Positions 33,243 to 41,758 of a stretch of DNA of 41,758 nt are shown here, one piece after another. The position numbers and the translations under genes were made by a program. Under the pieces are notes generated by a model. It was not told the origin of the DNA, ran no database searches, and saw only the letters and a list, made by a program, of their open reading frames with translations. Origin of the DNA: Streptomyces solincola (GTDB taxonomy: Bacteria; Actinomycetota; Actinomycetes; Streptomycetales; Streptomycetaceae); assembly GCF_002982015.1 (NCBI RefSeq), contig NZ_PVLV01000053.1:23731-65488 (forward strand), given 5' to 3'. Position 1 is the stretch's first letter. Every line of letters starts with the position of its first letter.

Positions 33243-34502
33243 TCACCTGCGGGCGGCGGCCGCGGCGGTCACGCCGGCCCCGGCTGCGGCGGCGGCGGCG
33301 GGCGCGGCGGCCGGTGCGGCGGCGGCCGGGTCGGGCACGGCGGTCTTCGCCGGGTCGGGCGCGGTGGACGCGGCGAGCGACCAGCGCGGCCGGCCGAACT
33401 TCCGCATCAGCGGGCGCTCCAGGCCGACGAACATGGCGAGGCCGACCGCCTGCGTGACCACGAACAGCACGACCACGATCAGCGTCGCGCCCCAGAAGCC
33501 GAACTGCTTCGTCTCCCCGGTGAGGTAGCGGGCCAGGCCCAGCAGCGGGAAGTGCACCAGGTACGCCGCGTAGGAGGCGTTGCCAAGCAGCACCATGGGC
33601 TTGCTGTCCAGCCACGACGGCTTGTCCGCGAGGTCGCGCGCCGCGATCAGCGGGACCAGCAGGGCGATGCCGAGGGTCAGCAGCCCGCTGCTGCGGAAGG
33701 TGGCGGGGAGCACGTCCAGCAGCGCCCACAGGCCCGCGACCAGCAGGCCGATCCACCACACGTTCACCTTGGGCGACCACCGCCCGGTCTGCACGATCCG
33801 CGCCAGCAGCACACCCATCAGGAACTCGGGCAGCCGGGTGAGCGGGAAGAAGTAGGTCAGGAACGCCTGCCAGAACGACAGCGGCGCCCAGTAGTCCCAC
33901 ACCGGGCCGGCGAGGAAGAGGTGCGTCGCGGTGGGGATGGCGACCAGCGTGGCGGCCGCCACGCCGAGCCACAGCCACAGCCGCTCCGCGCGGATCCGCA
34001 GGATCGGCCGGATCAGCAGGGGCAGCAGCAGGTAGAACGCGATCTCGCAGGACACCGACCAGTTCACGCCGTACACGCTGAAGAGGTACGAGAGGTCGGG
34101 TATCCACGCCTGCACCAGGAACAGGTTGGCCACCACCGGGCCGGTGGAGGTCTCGGCGAGCGACCCCATCAGCATCATCGGGCCGATCACCCACAGCATG
34201 AGCAGCGTGCCCGCCCAGGTGATCACGTGCCCCGGGTAGATCTTGAGCACCCGGCGCCACCAGAAGTTGCGCACGGTGCTGCGCCACGGCTCACCCCAGG
34301 TGAGCACGAAGCCGCTGAGCACGAAGAAGGTGGACAGGGCCGAGGTGCCGTACGGCAGGATCGTGCCGAGCGCGTTGATGTCGGCGTCCGCGTAGAACTG
34401 GCCCGCGCCGAGCGTGTGCGTCAGGAACACGGCGACGAACAGGACCGCGCGGTAGCCGGTCAGTGAGGGCAACTGGCGGATCGGTGGTCTGGCAGCGGTC
34501 AT
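33243..34502 (-). CDS. Membrane O-acyltransferase, acyltransferase 3 family
   Basis: A 419-residue integral membrane protein with about ten hydrophobic segments. It starts 'LPSLTGYRAVLFVAVFLTH', with the conserved early His, and has 'TFFVLSGFVLTW' and 'RRVLKIYPGHVITW', the acyltransferase 3 signatures. The C-terminal 50 residues are an Ala/Pro-rich tail. In antibiotic clusters such enzymes acylate sugar hydroxyls (for example in macrolides), while others modify cell envelope polymers. Position between the rhamnose genes and P450 suggests acylation of a sugar on the product. Not certain to be part of the cluster. Confidence 0.82.
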   Translation of the reverse strand: MTAARPPIRQLPSLTGYRAVLFVAVFLTHTLGAGQFYADADINALGTILPYGTSALSTFFVLSGFVLTWGEPWRSTVRNFWWRRVLKIYPGHVITWAGTLLMLWVIGPMMLMGSLAETSTGPVVANLFLVQAWIPDLSYLFSVYGVNWSVSCEIAFYLLLPLLIRPILRIRAERLWLWLGVAAATLVAIPTATHLFLAGPVWDYWAPLSFWQAFLTYFFPLTRLPEFLMGVLLARIVQTGRWSPKVNVWWIGLLVAGLWALLDVLPATFRSSGLLTLGIALLVPLIAARDLADKPSWLDSKPMVLLGNASYAAYLVHFPLLGLARYLTGETKQFGFWGATLIVVVLFVVTQAVGLAMFVGLERPLMRKFGRPRWSLAASTAPDPAKTAVPDPAAAAPAAAPAAAAAAGAGVTAAAAARR

Positions 34503-34783
34503 GGACGCGTGCTCCTGTGATCAGCGGTTTCACCGGGGACGGGCGAGGAGGTCGGTGCGCCGGCGACCGTCCGCCGCGCATCGCGAAGGACGCTAGGCCG
34601 GACCGCTTGACTATCGCTGGGACCTGGCCCCGGGCCCCGTCCACCGCATCCGCGTCCACGTCCGCATCGGCGCTCGAGTCGGCCCCCAGCGCCCGCCCGT
34701 AGCGTCCCTGCCGACAGCACCGCCCAGCCCGCCGGTACCGCCGGTACCGCCCCTGCCGACACCCGGATTCCCGAGGAGCTCCC
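34503..34783. promoter_or_regulatory. Divergent promoter region with short direct repeats
   Basis: 281-bp gap between the acyltransferase (minus) and P450 (plus). It contains the tandem repeat CCGGTACCG-CCGGTACCG (34732-34749) and two copies of CCCTGCCGACA (34706-34716 and 34751-34761) 45 bp apart. A single TCGAG heptamer lies near 34672, so there is no phased SARP array here. A GAGGAG site precedes the P450 start. Confidence 0.4.
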
Positions 34784-36010
<1,227 letters not shown>

Positions 36011-36023
36011 GGAGGACCGCACC

Positions 36024-36060
36024 GGACGCGCCGGGGACCCACCAGGTCCCCGGCGCGTCC
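36024..36060. terminator. Bidirectional terminator
   Basis: Perfect 16-bp inverted repeat GGACGCGCCGGGGACC / GGTCCCCGGCGCGTCC with a 5-base CACCA loop, between the convergent P450 and IS701-like genes. Confidence 0.85.
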
Positions 36061-36075
36061 GCTTCGGCGCTGCCG

Positions 36076-37284
36076 TCAGGCTGCCGCCAGCAGGCGGTCG
36101 CGGTCGCCCGGGGGGAGGGGGCGGGTGGTGAGGCGGTGGTAGGCGTAGGCGGCGGAGACCAGCGTCATGTGGTGGTGCCAGCCGGGGTAGGAGCGGCCCT
36201 CGAAGTCGAGGAGGCCGAAGTCGTCGGAGAGTTCGCGGACGGTGTCCTCGGCGGCGGCGGGGAGGCGGGTGAGGCCGAGGAGGGCGTCCATGCGGGTGTG
36301 GGTGAGGCTGCTCAGCCAGAGCTGCACCGGTCTGCGGCCGTTCTCGGGGCGGACGGCGAAGAGGCGGTAGGTGCGCTGGGCGCCGTCGCCGGCGCCGGGG
36401 GCGGGCAGCCGGACGAAGCTGGACATGACGGTGACGTGCCGGCCGCGGCCGTCCGGTGAGGGCACGCTCTCCATGCGGGTGAGGGTGCCGGCGTCGAAGG
36501 CGAACAGGCCGCGGGCGGCGAGCACCATGTTCTGCCCGTCGCCGCCGTGCGGGCGGTGCACCCGCAAGTGGCGGCCGACCATGACCTGGAGGGTGGGCGG
36601 CACGGCGACCACGAAGTCCCGGCCGCGCTGGGCGAGTCCGGCGACCAGGGCGCTCACCGCGGCGGGGCTGGTGGAGTCGAGGTCGGCGACCACCGGCAGC
36701 GGCGCGGCCCGGCCCGCCTCGGCGAGCGCGTCGACCAGGTCCAGGGCGTGCAGCTCGATGGAGCGGGGGCCGACCTCGTCCGGGATGCGGGTGCGCCGGC
36801 GGCGGTCCTCGTCGCGGGCCCAGGAGCCGGGCAGCAGCAGCCGCCAGTCGACGGGGACGGCGCCGGCCGCCGAGGAGAGGAAGAGGCCCACGCCGACCTG
36901 GCAGGTGACCGAGCGCCCGGTGGCGGCCATGAAGCGGCGGTGCACCCCGCAGGAGTGCTCGCCCCGCTTGCGCAGCACCGCCTGGTTGATCACCCAGGCC
37001 CGCGGGGTCGTCTGCTGCTCGACCCAGCGGGACAGCTCGGCGCGCACCGGGGTCCACTCCCAGGGGCTGGCGTTGACGAACTGGTGCAGGGACTGCGAGG
37101 CGGCGGGCGCGGCGGAGACCGCGGCGGCCAGCTTGCGTACCGACTTCTTGCCCGGTGTGGCGAGCAGTCCCTCGACGTAGGTCTGCGCCCAGCGCCGCTG
37201 GTCGGCGCGCGGCAGGCCCTCGAAGATCCTCTCGGCGAACACCGGCAGCGAGGCTCGTGCTTCTGTCAAAGCTGGCGCGACCAT
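36076..37284 (-). CDS. IS701-like DDE protein with a degenerate catalytic site (probably domesticated)
   Basis: A 402-residue protein resembling IS701-family transposases: 'VRKLAAAVSAAPAASQSLHQF', 'EHSCGVHRRF', 'PLPVVADLDS' and the C-terminal 'FEGRSYPGWHHHMTLVSAAY'. In active members the first catalytic Asp lies in a 'xxDDTG' segment before 'KKG'; here the segment is 'WVINQAVLRKRG', so both Asp positions are Asn-Gln. The second Asp and the final Glu appear present. No terminal inverted repeats or target duplication are visible around it. It is adjacent to gamma-butyrolactone receptor genes and has an ARE-like element in its promoter, which points to a recruited DNA-binding or regulatory function. 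Confidence 0.75.
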   Translation of the reverse strand: MVAPALTEARASLPVFAERIFEGLPRADQRRWAQTYVEGLLATPGKKSVRKLAAAVSAAPAASQSLHQFVNASPWEWTPVRAELSRWVEQQTTPRAWVINQAVLRKRGEHSCGVHRRFMAATGRSVTCQVGVGLFLSSAAGAVPVDWRLLLPGSWARDEDRRRRTRIPDEVGPRSIELHALDLVDALAEAGRAAPLPVVADLDSTSPAAVSALVAGLAQRGRDFVVAVPPTLQVMVGRHLRVHRPHGGDGQNMVLAARGLFAFDAGTLTRMESVPSPDGRGRHVTVMSSFVRLPAPGAGDGAQRTYRLFAVRPENGRRPVQLWLSSLTHTRMDALLGLTRLPAAAEDTVRELSDDFGLLDFEGRSYPGWHHHMTLVSAAYAYHRLTTRPLPPGDRDRLLAAA

Positions 37285-37672
37285 GGCCCGTTCCCTCCCT
37301 CTTCTCGGCCTGCGACTGCCGAGCGCGATAAAATAATAGCGAACACCCTCTTTTTTTTGCGACCTAGGAGAGTCACTGGATGCACTTCGCCAAGTCGGCC
37401 CCCGCTGCCCGCCGGCGGGCAGCCGTGCAGCGCGCCCCGTGCACCGGCAACCGGAACGGCGTCCACCGGGTGGTCACCGTGGTTATCCAGCCGAATCGGC
37501 CCTATCCGGAACGTCTTGAGCAACTCCGGCTTGTCCCGGGGAGGACGGGAGCGAGACCCTTGGAAACGGATGGATCACCCCGTTCACAGCGGGACGACCC
37601 AGCAGCGCGCCGACGGACCCGCGCCCGGGGCCTCGCCCTTCCGGTGGCGGGCAGCACTCTTCGGGAGACGGT
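37285..37672. other. 388-bp intergenic region with palindrome and AT-rich element
   Basis: Gap between the IS701-like gene (minus) and the TetR gene (plus). It holds the AT-rich ARE-like element at 37327-37364, a 20-bp perfect palindrome GCTGCCCGCCGGCGGGCAGC at 37404-37423, and long GC-rich sequence without a recognisable gene. The TATTATT on the minus strand within the AT-rich part could be the -10 for the IS701-like gene. Confidence 0.4.
37327..37364. promoter_or_regulatory. ARE-like AT-rich element upstream of the IS701-like gene
   Basis: The segment GATAAAATAATAGCGAACAC followed by CCTC and eight T's is very AT-rich for this genome. Its ends (TAAAATAA ... TTTTTTTTG) match those of the element at 40020-40051 read on the other strand. 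Autoregulatory elements bound by ScbR/ArpA-type receptors have such A/T-rich ends around a GC core. Confidence 0.45.
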
Positions 37673-38326
37673 GTGGTGAAACAGGAGAGGGCCGTGCGCA
37701 CGCGCCGGGCCCTGGTCAGAGCGGCGGCCGAGGAGTTCGACCGGTTCGGCTACGACGGGACGTCGCTGTCGCGGATCAGCGCGGTCGCCGGCGGCCTGTC
37801 CATCGGGGCGGTGACCTTCCACTTCCCGACCAAGGGGAGCCTGGCGGACGCGGTGCGGGACGAGGGGCGAGCGGTGACGCTGGCCGCGCTGGACCGCCTG
37901 GCCGCCGGGCGGAGGTCCGCGCTGCGCACGGTCGTCGACCTCACGCTGGAGCTGGTGCGGCTGATGGAGCGGGAGTCCTCGGTCCGGGCCGCGATCCGGC
38001 TCGGGCGGGAGCGCCCGGACACCGGGGCCTGGTCGGACGCGTGGCTGCCCGCCGTGCGCGAGCTGCTGGAACAGGCCCATGAGGACGGGCAGTTGCGCAC
38101 CGACGCCCGGCCCGCGGACGTCACCACCCTGGTGGAGCACCTGACCAGCGGCGCGGAGGCGTACCTGCGGGCGCGGCTGGGCTCGGGCCTCGACTACGAG
38201 AGCGCCGTCGGCCAGCTCAAGCGGGTCTGGCACGTGGCGCTCGCCGGGGTGTCGGCGGAGGGCCATCCGGGTCTGCGGCAGCCGGCGGCGGCCGCGGAGG
38301 AGGAGCAGGAGCCCGTCCTGCGCTGA
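37673..38326 (+). CDS. TetR-family regulator, pseudo-gamma-butyrolactone receptor-like
   Basis: A 217-residue TetR protein; GTG at 37673 or 37676. The N-terminus 'KQERAVRTRRALVRAAAEEF' and helix-turn-helix 'TSLSRISAVAGGLSIGAVTFHF' are those of ArpA/ScbR-like proteins. The ligand domain differs considerably from the receptor at 39371. Two receptor homologues in one locus usually comprise a true receptor and a pseudo-receptor (ScbR2/JadR2-like) that senses antibiotics; this one is the better candidate for the pseudo-receptor. That split is inferred. Confidence 0.83.
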   Translation: MVKQERAVRTRRALVRAAAEEFDRFGYDGTSLSRISAVAGGLSIGAVTFHFPTKGSLADAVRDEGRAVTLAALDRLAAGRRSALRTVVDLTLELVRLMERESSVRAAIRLGRERPDTGAWSDAWLPAVRELLEQAHEDGQLRTDARPADVTTLVEHLTSGAEAYLRARLGSGLDYESAVGQLKRVWHVALAGVSAEGHPGLRQPAAAAEEEQEPVLR

Positions 38327-38353
38327 CGCCGGCGCGGGACGGTGGCGCACGCG

Positions 38354-38384
38354 GCCGGGCGGTCCCTCAGCGGGGGGCCGCCCG
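38354..38384. terminator. Hairpin between convergent genes
   Basis: Inverted repeat CCGGGCGG-TCCC / GGGG-CCGCCCGG with a short loop, overlapping the 3' end of the epimerase gene on the minus strand and 28 bp after the TetR stop. Confidence 0.45.
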
Positions 38385-39374
38385 GTCGGCGAGGAGGGCG
38401 CGGTACCAGGGCGCGGCGTCGGCCAGGCGGGTCAGCGGGCCCGGGCCGGGCCGGCAGCGGGCGGCCCGCCACACCGGCCGGCTGTCGTACCAGTAGTCCT
38501 GGGCGAAGAGGGAGAGCTGGCGTTCGCCGACCCGTGAGCCGGAGGCGCCGAGGCGGCGTACGCACGTCTCCCAGTCCAGCGCCAGGGCGGGCGCGGCGGG
38601 GACGATCCGGTGATGGGCCAGGGTGTCGAGCAGGCGGGCCAGGGAGACCGGCTCGGGGTGGCCGGCGTGCCAGACGCGGCCGGCGGGCGGCGCCTGGCGG
38701 GCCAGGCCGAGGCGGGTGATCAGCCGGGCCAGGTCGCCGACCGCCACCAGCGAGAGCATCGCGCGACCGCCGCCCCACGACCCCGGTACGGCCTCCAGCA
38801 GTTCGGCGAGCGCCGGCACCACCCAGCGGTCGCCGTCGCCCAGCACCAGGCCGGGCCGCAGCACGGACGCGCCGGCGGCCCGCGCGTACCCCTCGCCGGC
38901 GAGCCGGGTCCGGCTGCACGCCGAGACGGGCGCGGGGCGGACCTGGTCCACCGCGAGGTCGCGGTGCGGGCCGGGGCCGTAGACGGCGGCCGTGGAGAGG
39001 TGCACGATCCGGCGTACCCCTGCGGCCCGGGCGTCGGCCATCAGGGCGGCCGTGCCCAGCGTGTTGACCGCGGCGCAGCGGACCTCGTCGGTGCCGATCA
39101 GCGAGGCCGTGTGGAGCAGGGCGTCCGCGCCCCGGCACACCCCGGCCAGGGTGTCCGGGCGCTCCAGGTCGGCCGGCGTCCACTCGTCGACCAGGGCGGC
39201 CGCGGCGCCCTCGGGGGCGCGCCGGCCGACCGCCCGTACGACGAGGGCCGGGCCGCCGTCCGCGGTCCGGTCGCGGTCGGCGCGCCGGCGCAGTTCGGCC
39301 AGCACGGCGGAGCCGATGAAGCCGGTGGCGCCGGTGAGCACCACCGTCCGGGGCCGCGCCGGCCCGGGTCTCAT
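38367..39374 (-). CDS. NAD-epimerase/reductase-like protein of butyrolactone locus (atypical YxxxK)
   Basis: A 335-residue extended SDR, ATG 39374 overlapping the stop of the receptor gene. 'VLTGATGFIGSAVLAEL' is the NAD(P) motif and 'VHLSTAAVYGPG' is the usual Ser strand. The expected catalytic YxxxK is replaced: the segment reads 'VSACSRTRLAGE', with Cys for Tyr and Arg for Lys. Reductases or epimerase-like proteins often sit next to afsA genes (BarS1, JadW2) and tailor the butyrolactone precursor. The missing Tyr/Lys raise doubt whether this one is a normal reductase. Confidence 0.78.
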   Translation of the reverse strand: MRPGPARPRTVVLTGATGFIGSAVLAELRRRADRDRTADGGPALVVRAVGRRAPEGAAAALVDEWTPADLERPDTLAGVCRGADALLHTASLIGTDEVRCAAVNTLGTAALMADARAAGVRRIVHLSTAAVYGPGPHRDLAVDQVRPAPVSACSRTRLAGEGYARAAGASVLRPGLVLGDGDRWVVPALAELLEAVPGSWGGGRAMLSLVAVGDLARLITRLGLARQAPPAGRVWHAGHPEPVSLARLLDTLAHHRIVPAAPALALDWETCVRRLGASGSRVGERQLSLFAQDYWYDSRPVWRAARCRPGPGPLTRLADAAPWYRALLADRAAPR

Positions 39375-39997
39375 GCGGCGAGTCTCTGCGCGTCGACGGG
39401 CAGCCGCAGCTCCATCAGCGCCTTGGGGGTGGCGATGGCGGGCAGCAGGTAGCGCCACATCGAGGTGAGGCGGGACTGGAGGTCGGCGCGGCCGGAGGCG
39501 ATGTTGGAGAAGACCTGGGTGCCGCTGTAGCAGCCGACCAGGACGTTGGCGAACTCCAGCTCGTCGACGTCGGGGAGGAGTTCGCCGCGCTCGCGGGCGG
39601 CGCACAGCAGGGCGTGGAACTGGTCCACCCACTCCTGGTACGCGGTGTCGTCCCGCATCCCGAAGTCGCCCTGCTCGACGGCGAGCCGGACGCTGGCCCG
39701 GAACAGCACGTTGTTCTGCAACTCGCTGGCCAGGAAGAAGTTGAGGTCGATCAGCCGCTGGAGGCCGGGCGGGCCCTCGGGGATGACCACCGACTCCTGC
39801 TGGGCCGCCAAGACGGCCTTGGCCAGCCCGAGCTTGGACTTGAAGTGGAAGTACATCCCGCCCTGGGTGACGTCGGCGCGTTCCATGATCTTGCTGATGC
39901 TGGCGCCGCTGTATCCGTAAGCGTCGAAGATCTCGGCGGCGGCGTACAGGATCGTCTCCCGCGTCTTCACCGCCCGCTCCTGCTTCGGCTCAGCCAT
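39371..39997 (-). CDS. Gamma-butyrolactone receptor (ArpA/ScbR-like TetR repressor)
   Basis: A 208-residue TetR protein starting 'MAEPKQERAVKTRETIL', with the helix-turn-helix 'ASISKIMERADVTQGGMYFHF' that is nearly invariant in butyrolactone receptors. An upstream in-frame TTG (40024) lacks support. It is divergent from the AfsA-like gene with an ARE-like element in the gap, the usual autoregulated receptor/synthase arrangement. The diffusible ligand is probably made by AfsA and would release repression of this locus and perhaps of a SARP gene outside the window. Confidence 0.92.
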   Translation of the reverse strand: MAEPKQERAVKTRETILYAAAEIFDAYGYSGASISKIMERADVTQGGMYFHFKSKLGLAKAVLAAQQESVVIPEGPPGLQRLIDLNFFLASELQNNVLFRASVRLAVEQGDFGMRDDTAYQEWVDQFHALLCAARERGELLPDVDELEFANVLVGCYSGTQVFSNIASGRADLQSRLTSMWRYLLPAIATPKALMELRLPVDAQRLAA

Positions 39998-40019
39998 TTC
40001 TGGTGCCCCGGTCTCTATC

Positions 40020-40051
40020 GACAAAAAAAACGAACGACCTTATTTTACAAG
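40020..40051. promoter_or_regulatory. ARE-like operator between receptor and AfsA genes
   Basis: AT-rich segment (ACAAAAAAAACGAACGACCT, then TATTTTACAAG) in the 117-bp divergent gap. On the minus strand it reads TAAAATAAGGTCGTTCG then eight T's. The partial dyad (AAAA...TTTT ends around GGTCGTTCG) and the location match autoregulatory elements bound by ScbR/ArpA-type receptors. Confidence 0.6.
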
Positions 40052-40114
40052 CCGGCCCCCGTGACCGGTAGTGCCGGTCGGGGGCCCACACATACGCACG
40101 CCCAGGGGAGAGGC

Positions 40115-41074
40115 ATGCTCATGCTCATCGCATCGGAACGTCCCGCGGTGTCCAGACCGGCCCTGACCACCACGGTGGCCAAGGAGTACGTGCACCGAGC
40201 AGCCCTGGCGGAGGTGTTCCTCACCAGCTGGCAGAAGGCGGGCCGGGACGCCTTCACCGTCACCGCCCAGTGGCCCCGCAGCCACAGCTTCTACGGCTCC
40301 TCGCACGGAACGTATGACCCGCTCCTGCTGTGCGAAACGGTCCGGCAGACGTTCCCGCTGCTGAGCCACGTCGCCTACGACGTCCCCTTCGGCTACCAGC
40401 TGAGCTGGAGCCGCCTTCAGTACGCCGTCCAGCCCCAGGCCCTGCGCATCGACGGCTCCCCCGCGGACCTGGAGATCCACGCGGCGTTCTCCGACATCCG
40501 GTACCACCGCTCGCTGCCCGCGATGATGACCATGCACCTCGAGGTGGTGCGCGACGGCTCGCTGGTGGCCATGGTGAGCACCCGCTTCGGGTGCCACTCC
40601 CCCGCCGTCTACCGGCGGCTGCGCGGTGAGCGCGCCGACCTCGCGCACGTGTTCGCCAGCGCTCCGCCGCCGCCGGCACCGGTCTCGCGCGGCGTCGTCG
40701 GCCGGCTCCGCAAGCAGGACATCGTGCTCTCGCCCACCGAGGAGCGGCGGCGCTGGCAGTTGCGCGTCGACACCAGCCACCCGGTGCTCTTCGACCACGC
40801 GCTGGACCACGTGCCGGGGATGCTGCTGCTGGAGTCGGTGCGCCAGGCGGCCTGCGCCTCGCAGGCCACCTGGGACGCGCTGGTGCCCACCTCCATGGAC
40901 ATCTCGTTCAACCGGTACGTCGAGTTCGGCGAGCCGTGCTGGATCGAGGCCGACTCGGCCGACGTGGCCGAGGTGCCGGGCACCCGGCGCACCGTGCGGG
41001 TCAACGCCCGCCAGGGCGGTTCCTTCGCGTTCAACGCGACCGCCGAGATGACGGACCCGGCCGCGCTCCTCTGA
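40115..41074 (+). CDS. AfsA-family gamma-butyrolactone/butenolide biosynthesis protein
   Basis: A 319-residue protein with ATG after GGGGAGAGG. It has the AfsA pattern of two hot-dog-like repeats: 'KEYVHRAALAEVFLTSWQK' with 'DPLLLCETVRQTFPLLSHV' in the first, and 'DHALDHVPGMLLLESVRQAA' in the second. AfsA condenses a beta-ketoacyl thioester with dihydroxyacetone phosphate, the first dedicated step to A-factor-like autoregulators. It is paired with the divergent receptor and the reductase-like gene. Confidence 0.93.
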   Translation: MLMLIASERPAVSRPALTTTVAKEYVHRAALAEVFLTSWQKAGRDAFTVTAQWPRSHSFYGSSHGTYDPLLLCETVRQTFPLLSHVAYDVPFGYQLSWSRLQYAVQPQALRIDGSPADLEIHAAFSDIRYHRSLPAMMTMHLEVVRDGSLVAMVSTRFGCHSPAVYRRLRGERADLAHVFASAPPPPAPVSRGVVGRLRKQDIVLSPTEERRRWQLRVDTSHPVLFDHALDHVPGMLLLESVRQAACASQATWDALVPTSMDISFNRYVEFGEPCWIEADSADVAEVPGTRRTVRVNARQGGSFAFNATAEMTDPAALL

Positions 41075-41102
41075 GCGCCACCGGACCCGCCCCTGCCCGG
41101 CG

Positions 41103-41118
41103 GTCCTACCGGTAGGAC
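41103..41118. repeat. 16-bp perfect palindrome at the end of the DUF1772 gene
   Basis: GTCCTACCGGTAGGAC overlaps the TAG stop of the minus-strand gene and follows the AfsA stop by 28 bp. It may form a small terminator hairpin or be an operator. Confidence 0.4.
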
Positions 41119-41741
41119 ACCGGTGCGGCGGGGGGCCGCGGGGTGGAGCGTCCGTGCAGCTTCAGCGCCTGGGCCACGCAGACCACCGCGGCGGTGCACA
41201 GCACCGTGCGGACGATGTTCGCGGGCTCCCAGATGTTCTTGAAGTCGTCGACCAGGGAGAGGTCGCCGGCCTTGGCGGGGTCGCCGAGGCCGGCGAGTTC
41301 CGTGTTCAGCGGGATGTTGACGGTGACCGTGATGAGCACGGTCACCAGGTAGAGGGCGGCGGCCACGGCCGTCCACACGGCGACCCGGCGGCGGCCGCGG
41401 CGGTACTCGACGATCGCCGCCCACACCGGCGCGGCCAGCGCGGCCATGAACAGCATGCCGAACAGCCCGTTGTTGTCGATCAGGTCGTTGAAGCTCTGCA
41501 TGGCCCGCAGGTAGTCGACGTCGTCGAGGCGGGCCAGGCCCGGCATCACCGACACGTCGAAGGCGAAGAAGAGCCCGGACAGCAGGCCCATCATGGCCGC
41601 GGACACCACCAGCAGCCAGCCCGCCGCCCCCGAGGTGCGGGCGGGCGGCGCGGCCGGCGGCGGGGGGACGGGCAGCGGGTGGCCGCCCGGGCTGTGGTGG
41701 CTGTGCGGGTAGCTGCCCGGGCGGTACTGGTCGGCCGTCAT
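41106..41741 (-). CDS. DUF1772-like four-helix membrane protein
   Basis: A 211-residue protein; ATG 41741 is preceded by GAGG, and an in-frame GTG at 41756 is an alternative. The first 45 residues are Pro/His-rich and soluble; then come four hydrophobic segments ('GWLLVVSAAMMGLLSGLFF', 'LFGMLFMAALAAPVWAAIV', 'AVAAALYLVTVLITVTVN' and 'TVLCTAAVVCVAQ'). A conserved 'NIPLN' and 'FKNIWEPANIVRT' fit the DUF1772 family. Some family members are anthrone oxygenases of aromatic polyketides, others are unrelated. Its role here is unknown; it may be outside the cluster. Confidence 0.6.
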   Translation of the reverse strand: MTADQYRPGSYPHSHHSPGGHPLPVPPPPAAPPARTSGAAGWLLVVSAAMMGLLSGLFFAFDVSVMPGLARLDDVDYLRAMQSFNDLIDNNGLFGMLFMAALAAPVWAAIVEYRRGRRRVAVWTAVAAALYLVTVLITVTVNIPLNTELAGLGDPAKAGDLSLVDDFKNIWEPANIVRTVLCTAAVVCVAQALKLHGRSTPRPPAAPVSYR

Positions 41742-41758
41742 CGCATACGTCCTCACTC

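Noticed and set aside
36076-37284. Active insertion sequence marking the cluster boundary
   Set aside because: First catalytic Asp is replaced, no flanking inverted repeats or duplications were seen, and the gene has its own terminator and promoter like a resident gene.
39998-40024. N-terminal extension of the receptor gene to a TTG at 40024
   Set aside because: The added residues are not part of the family start, the TTG lacks a ribosome-binding site, and it would run into the ARE-like operator.

Overview
The window is very GC-rich, with short intergenic gaps, GTG/ATG starts and many 4-base gene overlaps. This is typical of Streptomyces or a close relative. Almost all of it is one glycosylated aromatic polyketide gene cluster. 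The cluster runs off the left edge, where a didomain aromatase/cyclase is cut, and ends on the right in a gamma-butyrolactone-type signalling island.

Region 1 (1-5.6 kb): partial aromatase/cyclase, SnoaL-like protein, luciferase-like (probably F420) oxidoreductase, SDR, malonyl-type acyltransferase and a DpsC-like KSIII whose nucleophile is Ser. Region 2 (5.7-14.5 kb): two operons. The first is a classical aromatic minimal PKS (ACP, KS-alpha with Cys169, CLF with Gln161). The second encodes a leinamycin-type beta-alkylation cassette: a second ACP, an LnmK-like acyltransferase/decarboxylase, a donor ACP, an HMG-CoA-synthase-like enzyme, ECH1 and ECH2, followed by a free-standing KS of modular trans-AT type. 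A beta-branching cassette inside an aromatic type II PKS is the most unusual feature of the window.

Region 3 (14.6-32.1 kb): glycosyltransferase and serine hydrolase; an aminodeoxysugar operon (2,3-dehydratase, aminotransferase, N-methyltransferase, epimerase, 4-ketoreductase, 3-ketoreductase); two O-methyltransferases; an ActIII-like C9 ketoreductase; two more glycosyltransferases; and a complete RmlABDC set for dTDP-L-rhamnose. The expected decoration is a dimethylamino-2,3,6-trideoxysugar plus an O-methylated rhamnose. Region 4 (32.2-36.0 kb): Ddn-hemerythrin fusion, membrane acyltransferase 3 and a P450.

Region 5 (36.1-41.7 kb): IS701-like protein with a lost catalytic Asp, pseudo-receptor-like TetR, NAD-epimerase-like protein with a degenerate YxxxK, ScbR-like receptor and AfsA-like butenolide/butyrolactone synthase, then a DUF1772 membrane protein. 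Two AT-rich ARE-like elements lie in the promoters here. Upstream of the biosynthetic operons, five arrays of TCGAG-type heptamers with 11-bp phasing predict control by a SARP activator, which is not encoded in the window.

Proposed logic: LnmK-like enzyme loads and decarboxylates methylmalonyl to propionyl on the donor ACP; HCS adds it to a beta-ketoacyl-ACP, possibly made by the free KS on the second ACP; ECH1/ECH2 dehydrate and decarboxylate to give a beta-ethyl branch. The branched acyl group could then prime KS-alpha/CLF through KSIII/AT. The gene calls rest on sequence motifs and recalled family knowledge. The route is inference.
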